Origin: Actinomadura_C sp036008685
GTDB taxonomy: Bacteria > Actinomycetota > Actinomycetes > Streptosporangiales > Streptosporangiaceae
Assembly: GCA_036008685.1 (NCBI GenBank)
Contig: DASYNF010000133.1
Span: 1-43,151, forward strand
Direction of reading: 5' to 3'
DNA: 43,151 nt
Numbering within the stretch: the first letter of the stretch is position 1; every line of letters starts with the position of its first letter. The translations under genes were made by a program, and so were the position numbers. Below the pieces are notes generated by a model. It was not told the DNA's origin and did not search any database. It was given only the letters and a program-made list of their open reading frames with translations. This document shows, piece by piece, positions 23,413 through 30,058 of this stretch.

Positions 23413-24954
23413 ATGCCCCCGGCCCAGCCGCTCAAGCCAGGCGACCCCGTCAGGCTCGGCGACTACGAGCTCACCGGACGGCTGGGACTCGGCGATCAAG
23501 GCGTGGTCTTTCTCGGCCGCGGCGACACGGGCCAAGCGGTCGCGGTGAAGCTCCTGGACGCCGAACTCCCCGGCGAACCGGCCGCGGCCGCTCGTTTCGC
23601 CGCCGGCCTGGCCGCCGCGAAGAAGGTCCCGGGCCTGTGCACGGCGCGGCTCCTCGACGCCGGGCTGAACGACCGCCGGCCCTATCTCGTCAGCGAGTAC
23701 GTGGAGGGGCCGTCGCTGTGGCGCCTGGTGGTCGATGAGGGACCGCGCGGCCGGCGGATCACAGAGCGGCTCGCCATCGGCACCGCGACGGCGCTCGCGG
23801 CCCTTCACGGGGCCGCCGTGGTCCACCGGGACCTCACCCCGGGGAACGTACTGCTCGGGGCGGACGGGCCCCGTGTGATCGACGTGGGGGTCTCACGCGC
23901 CCTCGACTCCCTGGGGATCGCGGGCCATGGGGTCGGGATCCCCTCGTTCATGGCGCCCGAGCAGCTCACCGGGACGCGCGTGGGACCGCCCGCGGACGTG
24001 TTCGCCTGGGGGCTCACCATGGCCTTCGCGGCGACCGGATCGCCCCCCTTCGGCGAGGACTCCGCTCCCGAGGTGACGCGCCGCATGCTGCACGGGGAGC
24101 CGGAACTGCGCGGGCTCCCCGGATCCCTGCGGGACGTGGTGGCCCACGCGCTGTCCAAAGATCCCGGGCACCGGCCCACCGCCGCTCAGCTGCTCGACCG
24201 CCTGCTGCGGCTGCCGGACCTGCCGGACCGGGCGATCGCCATGGCGGTGGAGGCCCGGGCGGGCGCGGCCCCGGCCGCCCCCGCGGCCGAGCCCCCGAGG
24301 CCGCCGTCGGAGTCGGAGACGGTGGTCCTGCCGAATGCGACGGTCCTGCGGAATACGACCGAGAAGCCGACCGAGAAGCCGACCGAACAGTTCACGTTCG
24401 GGGGGCCGGAGCGGTTCGCGGCCGAAGCGCCTGACCGGGCCTACGTCCCTGGTCTCACGCCTGGGCACGACGGCCCGCCGGCCGCAGGAGGACGAAACGG
24501 TCGCACGATGGGGATCATGGCCTCGGTCGCACTCGGCGTCCTGGCGGGCGTGGCGGCGATCATGCTGCTGCTGTGGCTCCGGCTGGGCGGCGAGGAGAGC
24601 CCCCCGGTGCGGCCGACGCCCTCCGACGGTCCTGTGAACGCCGTCCCGGCGGCCTACGACGGCACCTGGCGGGGGACGGCGACCAACCAGCGTGGCGTCC
24701 GCTTCGCGGTGCAGGTGACCTTCCGGGCCGGCCGGCGCACCGCCGAGGTCCGCTATCCACCGCCGATCGGCTGCGACGGCACGCTGGCACTCACCCGGGG
24801 CACCCAGAGCCGTCTCGACATGAGCCTGAAGATCCCCCGGCCCTGCACCGGCGGAGTCGTCACCGTCACGAGGCAGGCGGACGGATCCCTCCTCTACACC
24901 TGGGTGAGGCCGAAGACGCGGCTCAGCTACCGGGCCACCCTCCACAGCGGCTGA
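23413..24954 (+). CDS. Receptor Ser/Thr protein kinase with atypical catalytic motifs
   Basis: 513 residues, ATG 23413 with a perfect AGGAGG. Kinase domain ~17-270: glycine loop GLGDQGVV at 25-32, VAVKLL with Lys46, HRD at 138-140, APE at 181-183. Three signature positions differ from active kinases: the alpha-C Glu is replaced (RFAAGLAAAKK), the catalytic loop reads HRDLTPGN (Thr142 for Lys), and DFG is DVG at 157-159. A Pro/Thr linker, one membrane helix (~367-389) and an extracellular ~120-residue beta-rich domain with two Cys follow. It may be weakly active or a pseudokinase-type sensor. The ligand is unknown. Actinomycete cell-wall and stress signalling commonly uses this layout. Confidence 0.85.
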   Translation: MPPAQPLKPGDPVRLGDYELTGRLGLGDQGVVFLGRGDTGQAVAVKLLDAELPGEPAAAARFAAGLAAAKKVPGLCTARLLDAGLNDRRPYLVSEYVEGPSLWRLVVDEGPRGRRITERLAIGTATALAALHGAAVVHRDLTPGNVLLGADGPRVIDVGVSRALDSLGIAGHGVGIPSFMAPEQLTGTRVGPPADVFAWGLTMAFAATGSPPFGEDSAPEVTRRMLHGEPELRGLPGSLRDVVAHALSKDPGHRPTAAQLLDRLLRLPDLPDRAIAMAVEARAGAAPAAPAAEPPRPPSESETVVLPNATVLRNTTEKPTEKPTEQFTFGGPERFAAEAPDRAYVPGLTPGHDGPPAAGGRNGRTMGIMASVALGVLAGVAAIMLLLWLRLGGEESPPVRPTPSDGPVNAVPAAYDGTWRGTATNQRGVRFAVQVTFRAGRRTAEVRYPPPIGCDGTLALTRGTQSRLDMSLKIPRPCTGGVVTVTRQADGSLLYTWVRPKTRLSYRATLHSG

Positions 24955-24975
24955 GCCCCTCGCGCGCCGAGGGGC
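24955..24975 (+). terminator. Hairpin after the kinase gene
   Basis: GCCCCTCG-CGCGC-CGAGGGGC, perfect 8-bp stem starting right at the kinase stop codon. Confidence 0.65.
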
Positions 24976-25015
24976 CGGCACCCGTCCGTGTCCACCGGAG
25001 CGATCAGTCGATCCG

Positions 25016-25039
25016 CTTTGCCCGCCGTTGTCGGCAAAG
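25016..25039 (+). promoter_or_regulatory. Inverted repeat upstream of the subtilase gene
   Basis: CTTTGCC-N10-GGCAAAG, perfect 7-bp arms, in the least GC-rich part of the gap; a further half-site TTTGCC lies at 25057-25062. Could be an operator for an extracellular-protease regulator. Confidence 0.4.
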
Positions 25040-25118
25040 ATCCATTAATGTTCTCCTTTGCCAGTGTGTGATCCTGGTCGCCTTCCGGCGGCCTCCCCCA
25101 GGCCCAAGGAGTCCCCCG

Positions 25119-26291
25119 TTGAGGGCAGTAACCAGAAGAGTGCTGATCGCGGGTGCGATCGCGACATCCGTCGGCGTGGCGACGGCCATCCCCTCCCTCG
25201 CCGACCACGAGGCCAAGCTCATCCAGGTGTCCTCCGCGGAGGACACCTCCGCGATCCCCGGGCAGTACATCGTCACGCTCAAGCGGGACACCTCCGTTTC
25301 CGCCATGGCCCACCGCGGCCGGATCGCCACGCTGCAGCGGTTCGGCGACGCGCTGAACGGCTTCGCCGCCAAGCTCAGCCCGGCACAGCTCGACCGGCTT
25401 CGCCGGGACCCGGGCGTCGCCGCCATCGAGCAGGACCAGATCGCCACCATCAGCACCGAGCAGACCAGCCCGCTCCCCTGGGGGCTGGACCGCATCGACC
25501 AGCGCGGGCTGCCGCTGTCGAACTCCTACACCTACTCGGCGCGCGGCACCGGGGTGAACGCGTACGTCATCGACTCCGGCGTCTACACCGCCCACACGGA
25601 GTTCGGTGGCCGCGCCAAAGTCGCCTATGACGCGCTGGGCGGCGACGGCCAGGACTGCAACGGGCACGGCACCCACGTGGCCGGGATCATCGGGTCGAAG
25701 ACCTACGGCGTCGCCAAGAACGTCAACCTCTGGGCCGTCCGGACCCTCGACTGCGACGGTTCCGCGCCGTACTCCACGGTGATCTCGGCGGTGAACTGGG
25801 TGCGGCAGCACGCCCGCAAGCCGGCCGTCGCCAACATGTCCCTCGGCGGCCCGAAATCGGACGCGCTGAACACGGCGGTCACCAACCTGTCCAAGTCCGG
25901 CGTGTTCATCGCCGTGGCGGCGGGCAACGAGGGCGCCAACGCCTGCGGCTCCTCACCGGCCAGCGCCGGCTGGGTCCAGGCCGTCGGAGCCACCTCCTCG
26001 AGCGACGCCCACACCAGCTGGTCGAACTACGGCGGGTGCGTCGACATCCAGGCTCCCGGCAACGCCGTCCTGTCCACCTACACCGGCAGCCCCACCGCCA
26101 CCAAGACCATGAGCGGCACGTCGATGGCGACCCCCTACGTGGTCGGTGTGGCGGCCCTCTACAAGTCCGCCAAGGGCGACGCGTCCTTCCCGACCATCCA
26201 GAAGTGGCTCAACACCAACGCCACGCCGAGCAAGGTCAAGAGCCTTCCGTCCGGCACGCCCAACCGGTTCCTGTTCAAGAGCTCGCTCTGA
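25119..26291 (+). CDS. Secreted subtilisin-family serine protease (proteinase K type)
   Basis: 390 residues. TTG 25119 was chosen because AAGGAG sits seven bases upstream and the basic N-region (RAVTRR) begins a signal peptide ending near ADH at 28-30. Then an I9 inhibitor propeptide at ~44-110 (GQYIVTLKRD, RFGDALNGFAAKLS) that is removed on maturation, and an S8 domain with Asp152 (VIDSGV), His183 (NGHGTHVAG), oxyanion Asn270 (AAGNEG) and Ser335 (SGTSMATP). Three Cys after 180 may form disulfides as in proteinase K. A broad-specificity exoprotease for nutrition or development is expected. An earlier in-frame start would run into the kinase gene. Confidence 0.94.
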   Translation: MRAVTRRVLIAGAIATSVGVATAIPSLADHEAKLIQVSSAEDTSAIPGQYIVTLKRDTSVSAMAHRGRIATLQRFGDALNGFAAKLSPAQLDRLRRDPGVAAIEQDQIATISTEQTSPLPWGLDRIDQRGLPLSNSYTYSARGTGVNAYVIDSGVYTAHTEFGGRAKVAYDALGGDGQDCNGHGTHVAGIIGSKTYGVAKNVNLWAVRTLDCDGSAPYSTVISAVNWVRQHARKPAVANMSLGGPKSDALNTAVTNLSKSGVFIAVAAGNEGANACGSSPASAGWVQAVGATSSSDAHTSWSNYGGCVDIQAPGNAVLSTYTGSPTATKTMSGTSMATPYVVGVAALYKSAKGDASFPTIQKWLNTNATPSKVKSLPSGTPNRFLFKSSL

Positions 26292-26297
26292 GTGAGT

Positions 26298-26327
26298 GCC
26301 GCCCCCGGCCGGGTGGCCGGGGGCGGC
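26298..26327 (+). terminator. Hairpin after the subtilase gene
   Basis: GCCGCCCCCGGCC-GGGT-GGCCGGGGGCGGC, perfect 13-bp stem, 6 bases past the stop codon. Confidence 0.85.
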
Positions 26328-26454
26328 CTCGACTCTGGGACAGGAGCCTTCATGTGGGACACGGGGGGCTAGTCTTGGCCGAGCGAAGGTTGTTTCCTTC
26401 CAGTCCATGGACATTCGGCCGGTGACTCGCCTCCACCCGGGCGGCAGACCGGCC

Positions 26455-26600
26455 GGAGCGCCGAATCCCGAGGCGAGCCCGGCCGCTCGCACCGGGAACC
26501 GGGGACCCGGCCACCCGGGGTCGATTCCAGACCAGCCCGTCAGGGCCGACAGGGCACCGGCCTCCGGTCCGAGCCCGTCAGCTGACCCGGTAGGCGCCCA
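26455..26600 (+). ncRNA. c-di-AMP riboswitch (ydaO/yuaA class)
   Basis: The 324-base leader upstream of the coiled-coil wall gene carries the ydaO/yuaA signature: GCGCCGAATCCCG at the 5' end, an internal GGGAACCGGGGACCC-like domain, and the near-invariant 3' segment CGAGCCCGTCAGCTGACCC + GGTAGGCG that closes the first helix with the 5' GCGCC. This class binds cyclic di-AMP and usually turns expression off, and in actinomycetes it controls cell-wall hydrolases. Assignment is by recognised consensus; exact ends are approximate. Confidence 0.82.
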
Positions 26601-26615
26601 AGGAGAGGAGAAAGC

Positions 26616-27635
26616 GTGGAGACCCCCAGCTCCACCACTCTGCGGCAGCCCGCCCGCTCTGGCACGGAGCCCCTCTCGACCGCGAACCGGAGCATGATCC
26701 GGCGCCGCGCCGGGCTCCTGGTATCCACCGTGACCTCTGCCCTGGTCCTGCTGCCGTCCGCGGCCGGTGCGGCCGTACCCGCGGGATCCCTCCTCGCGGC
26801 CGCGCCCGCCGCGGCGAGCCCGGGGGACAACGCCAAGGTGGAGCGGCTCACCGCGCAGATCAAAGGGCTCGAGAAGCAGTACCGCGGCGAGTTCAAGGAG
26901 CTCCGGGACGCGCGGCTCGCCGCCAAGCGGGCGCTCGGGAAGTCGGACGGGCTCAAAGAGGAGCTGGCCGGCTCCCGTGCGCTCGTCGCCCAGATGGCCG
27001 CGGCACGGTACATGGCCAATGGGGTCGAGCCCTCGGTCGCGCTCCTGACCACCAACGACCCGACCGGGGTCCTTGAAAGCGCGACCCTGGCGAGCCACCT
27101 GTCCAAGAACTACGCGGCCCGCGTGCAGGAGATCCAGAGGCTCATCGACCAGGAGCAACGGGCGCGCAAAGAGGCCAAGAGCAAGATCGACAAGCTCGAG
27201 CGCACGGTCGCGGAGCTGAACCGGCAGAGGAGCCGGATCGAACGGCTCATCAAGAAGTACAAGCCGGAATCCCCGGTGGTGGGCGGCTCCGGCCTCACCC
27301 CGCGTACGGTCTCGATGCGGATCGAGATCGACCGGGAGTTCGGCCCCTTCCCCGCGATCGGGTGCCTGCGGGCCGGAGACTCGGGCGAGCACGGCCAGGG
27401 CCGGGCATGCGACTTCATGGAGAGCACCGGTGGCAACATGCCGGCCTCGGACCGGCAGGCCCACGGCGACCGCGTCGCGGCCTACGCCATCCAGAACGCC
27501 TCCCGGCTCGGGATCATGTACATCATCTGGAAGCAACGGATCTACGACATGCGCAGACCCGGCTGGCGGATGATGGGGAACCGCGGTGGGGTGACCGCGA
27601 ACCACTTCGACCACGTACACGTCTCCATGTTCTGA
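26616..27635 (+). CDS. Secreted coiled-coil protein with C-terminal peptidase-like domain
   Basis: 339 residues, GTG 26616 after GGAGAGGAG. A signal peptide at ~27-68 (RRRAGLLVSTVTSALVLLP; Ala-rich cleavage region) is followed by a long coiled coil at ~75-220 (VERLTAQIKGLEKQYRGEF; DKLERTVAELNRQRSRIERLIKK), as in NlpC/P60- and RipA-type wall hydrolases. The C-terminal ~110 residues hold CLRAG, EHGQGRACDFM and DHVHVSMF, with His/Asp and His-x-His patterns like D-Ala-D-Ala peptidase/ARB_07466-like domains. It probably acts on peptidoglycan at the wall, but hydrolytic activity is inferred. Its c-di-AMP riboswitch links it to wall turnover. Confidence 0.8.
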   Translation: METPSSTTLRQPARSGTEPLSTANRSMIRRRAGLLVSTVTSALVLLPSAAGAAVPAGSLLAAAPAAASPGDNAKVERLTAQIKGLEKQYRGEFKELRDARLAAKRALGKSDGLKEELAGSRALVAQMAAARYMANGVEPSVALLTTNDPTGVLESATLASHLSKNYAARVQEIQRLIDQEQRARKEAKSKIDKLERTVAELNRQRSRIERLIKKYKPESPVVGGSGLTPRTVSMRIEIDREFGPFPAIGCLRAGDSGEHGQGRACDFMESTGGNMPASDRQAHGDRVAAYAIQNASRLGIMYIIWKQRIYDMRRPGWRMMGNRGGVTANHFDHVHVSMF

Positions 27636-27705
27636 TCCATGTTCTGACAGGCCCCGGGCCACGCCGGCGCGGGTGCCGCCCGGGTGCGTGAGAACACAGT
27701 GAAAT

Positions 27706-27725
27706 CACAAATGTCGTTATTTGTG
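27706..27725. promoter_or_regulatory. 20-bp palindrome upstream of phoX
   Basis: CACAAAT-N6-ATTTGTG, perfect 7-bp arms, unusually A/T-rich for this genome, directly abutting the PHO-box-like repeats. Candidate site for a second regulator. Confidence 0.5.
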
Positions 27726-27769
27726 GTTCACGTGGTGTTTGCCCTGTGATCGGATGGATCCTCTAGCGT
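27726..27769 (+). promoter_or_regulatory. PHO-box-like repeats and -10 of the phoX promoter
   Basis: Two 11-base direct repeats, GTTCACGTGGT and GTTTGCCCTGT (27726-27747), resemble the GTTCACC units bound by PhoP in actinomycetes. They cover the position expected for the -35 of a TAGCGT -10 at 27764-27769, as in PhoP-activated promoters. The second unit is diverged, so recognition is moderate. Confidence 0.5.
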
Positions 27770-27802
27770 CACGGCGAATCATCCGTAACCAGGAGGAGCC
27801 CG

Positions 27803-29878
27803 GTGGCCCAGCCCGCTCGCAAGCGTCTGCTTCCGCTGCTGTCGACATCCCGCCCGCGGGGACGCAGCGCGATGACGTGTCAGTATCGGTGCGGCAACGC
27901 GTGCTCGCACCCCGCCCCGAACAGCAGCGACAACCCGTACTTCGGTGACCTGGTCGCCGCCCAGGTGAGCCGCCGCGGGATGCTTCGCACCGGTGCCATC
28001 GGCGCGCTGGCGGTCGGCGCCTCGGTGACCGTGCCCAGTGCGATGGCGGCCTCCGGTACGCCCGCGGCGCCGGCCGTACCGGCCAAGGGGGCCGGCCCGG
28101 GTGCCCGGCTCCGGTTCACGCCGGTGGCCCCGAACAGCGAGGACGCGGTGAAGGTGCCGGCCGGCTACGAGGCGGCCGTCGTGGTGCGGTGGGGCGATCC
28201 CGTCCTCCCGGGCGCCCCGGCCTTCTCCTTCGACCACCAGACCGCGGCGGCGCAGGCACAGCAGTTCGGCTACAACAACGACTACGTGATGATGCTGCCG
28301 CTGACGCGCGACCGCGCGCTCCTGTGGGTCAACCACGAATACACCAACGAAGAGCTGATGTTCCGCGGCTACACCGGCGGCGAGACCGCCACCGCGGAAC
28401 AGATGAAGATCGCGCTGGCCGCGCACGGCGGCTCGGTGGTGGAGATCGAGCGGGCGGGCCGTACCGGCCAGTGGAAGCTCGTCACCAAGGGCTCGCGCCG
28501 CTACAACCGCCGGATCACGGCCCACACCAAGATGATCCTCGCCGGGCCGGCCGCCGGGCACGAACTGCTGCGCACGGCCGCCGACCGGACCGGCCGCACG
28601 GTGTACGGCATGCTCAACAACTGCTCGGGCGGCGTCACCCCGTGGGGCACGATCCTCACCGGCGAGGAGAACTTCAACCAGTACTTCGTCGGCGGCAACG
28701 GCGTGCCCGAGGCCGACAAGCCCGCGCTGGCCCGCTATGGGATCAGCACAACCACCGCGATCCCGTCCGGCAGCCGGCGATGGGACCGGGTCGAGGAGCG
28801 CTTCGACCTGGCCAGGCACCCGCACGAGGCCAACCGCTTCGGCTGGGTCGTGGAGATCGACCCGTACGACCCGCACTACGTGCCGCACAAGCGCACCCAC
28901 CTCGGCCGCTTCAAGCACGAGGCGGCCAACAGCTCGCTGACCCGCGACGGCCGCGCCGTGGTCTACCTCGGCGACGACGAGCGGTTCGACTACATCTACA
29001 AGTTCGTGTCCAAGGAGCGCTACAAGCCGGGCTCCCGCCGGCACAACTCGACGCTCCTCGACGAGGGCACGCTCTACGTCGCCAGGTTCACCGGAGACAG
29101 CCCCAAGAGCGAGATCGACGGCACCGGCAAGCTGCCCTCCGACGGCGCCTTCGACGGCACCGGCGAGTGGATCCCGCTGGTCAGCGGCGACAAGAGCTTC
29201 GTCGAGGGGTTCACGGCGGCCGAGGTGCTCATCCACACCCGGCTGGCGGCCGACAAGGCCGGGGCCACCAAGATGGACCGCCCGGAGGACATCGAGCGCA
29301 ACCCGAAGACGGGTGCCGTCTACGTCGCGCTCACGAACAACTCCAGCCGTACGGCGGCCCAGGCCGACGAGGCCAACCCCCGGGCCGCCAACAAGCACGG
29401 CCACATCCTGGAGATCGTGGAGCGGGGCGACGACGCGGGCGCCACGACCTTCTCGTGGAGCGTGCCGCTGGTGTGCGGCGACCCGAACGACCCGTCGACC
29501 TACTTCGCCGGGTTCGACAAGTCCAAGGTCAGCCCCATCACCAGCCCGGACAACCTGACCTTCGACTCCGACGGCAACCTCTGGATCGCCAGCGACAGCA
29601 CCCGGGCGCTGAAGGCCAACGACGGCCTCTACGCGGTGCCGCTGCAGGGCGCCGAGCGCGGCTACCTCCGCGCGTTCCTCACCGTGCCCTTCGGCGCGGA
29701 GACCTGCGGACCGCTGATCACCAAGGACCAGAAGACGGTGTTCGTCGCGGTGCAGCACCCCGGCGAGGCCGACGGGGCCTCGCCGGACAACCAGGTCAGC
29801 CACTGGCCGGACGGCGGCCAGCCCCGGCCGTCGGTCGTCTCGGTCTGGCACGAGCAGGGCAAGGACATCGGCGCCTGA
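27803..29878 (+). CDS. phoX: PhoX-family alkaline phosphatase (DUF839), Tat-exported
   Basis: 691 residues, GTG 27803 after AGGAGGAG. N-terminal CxxRCGNACSHPxPN motif (residues 26-40) then a twin-arginine signal (SRRGMLRTGAIGALAVGAS at 57-75). The remainder is a DUF839/PhoX propeller: KVPAGYEAAVVVRWGDP, FGYNNDYVMMLPL, VNHEYTNEELMF, WGTILTGEENFNQYF, YLGDDERFDYIYKFVS, MDRPEDIERNP, SPDNLTFDSDGNLWIASD. PhoX enzymes use Ca/Fe cofactors to release phosphate from organic esters outside the cell, which fits Tat export of a folded metalloprotein. PHO-box-like repeats upstream suggest phosphate-starvation control. A few family members are redox rather than phosphatase, so the activity is inferred. Confidence 0.88.
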   Translation: MAQPARKRLLPLLSTSRPRGRSAMTCQYRCGNACSHPAPNSSDNPYFGDLVAAQVSRRGMLRTGAIGALAVGASVTVPSAMAASGTPAAPAVPAKGAGPGARLRFTPVAPNSEDAVKVPAGYEAAVVVRWGDPVLPGAPAFSFDHQTAAAQAQQFGYNNDYVMMLPLTRDRALLWVNHEYTNEELMFRGYTGGETATAEQMKIALAAHGGSVVEIERAGRTGQWKLVTKGSRRYNRRITAHTKMILAGPAAGHELLRTAADRTGRTVYGMLNNCSGGVTPWGTILTGEENFNQYFVGGNGVPEADKPALARYGISTTTAIPSGSRRWDRVEERFDLARHPHEANRFGWVVEIDPYDPHYVPHKRTHLGRFKHEAANSSLTRDGRAVVYLGDDERFDYIYKFVSKERYKPGSRRHNSTLLDEGTLYVARFTGDSPKSEIDGTGKLPSDGAFDGTGEWIPLVSGDKSFVEGFTAAEVLIHTRLAADKAGATKMDRPEDIERNPKTGAVYVALTNNSSRTAAQADEANPRAANKHGHILEIVERGDDAGATTFSWSVPLVCGDPNDPSTYFAGFDKSKVSPITSPDNLTFDSDGNLWIASDSTRALKANDGLYAVPLQGAERGYLRAFLTVPFGAETCGPLITKDQKTVFVAVQHPGEADGASPDNQVSHWPDGGQPRPSVVSVWHEQGKDIGA

Positions 29879-29889
29879 CAGGCACTGAG

Positions 29890-29933
29890 CAGGAGCCCGG
29901 GCCGCGCCTCATGAGGTGCGGCCCGGGCTCCTG
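29890..29933 (+). terminator. Perfect 16-bp hairpin after phoX
   Basis: CAGGAGCCCGGGCCGC and its exact complement flank a 12-nt loop that itself contains the palindrome CCTCATGAGG. Confidence 0.85.
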
Positions 29934-29995
29934 TCAATCAAGGCGCCGCCCTCCGGGATCGTGACCACGGAGTGAGGCGCCTGACCCCGACGTGC

Positions 29996-30042
29996 TCGCG
30001 TGACAGATCCCGGGGTTACAGGAGCCGGGATCTGTCACGCGA
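29996..30042 (-). terminator. Perfect 18-bp hairpin after purL
   Basis: TCGCGTGACAGATCCCGG (29996-30013) pairs exactly with 30025-30042 around an 11-nt loop. It lies 17 bases past the purL stop on the minus strand, back to back with the phoX terminator. Confidence 0.85.
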
Positions 30043-30058
30043 TCTTGAGCTGCTCTGA

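Noticed and set aside
27779..29851. 690-residue minus-strand frame across phoX
   Set aside because: Shadow of phoX; long antisense frames are expected at this GC content, and it has no start signal or recognisable domain.
29890..30042. Two long perfect hairpins side by side, possibly IS ends or a small RNA
   Set aside because: Each directly follows a convergent gene (phoX, purL) and no transposase or target duplication is present; paired terminators explain them.
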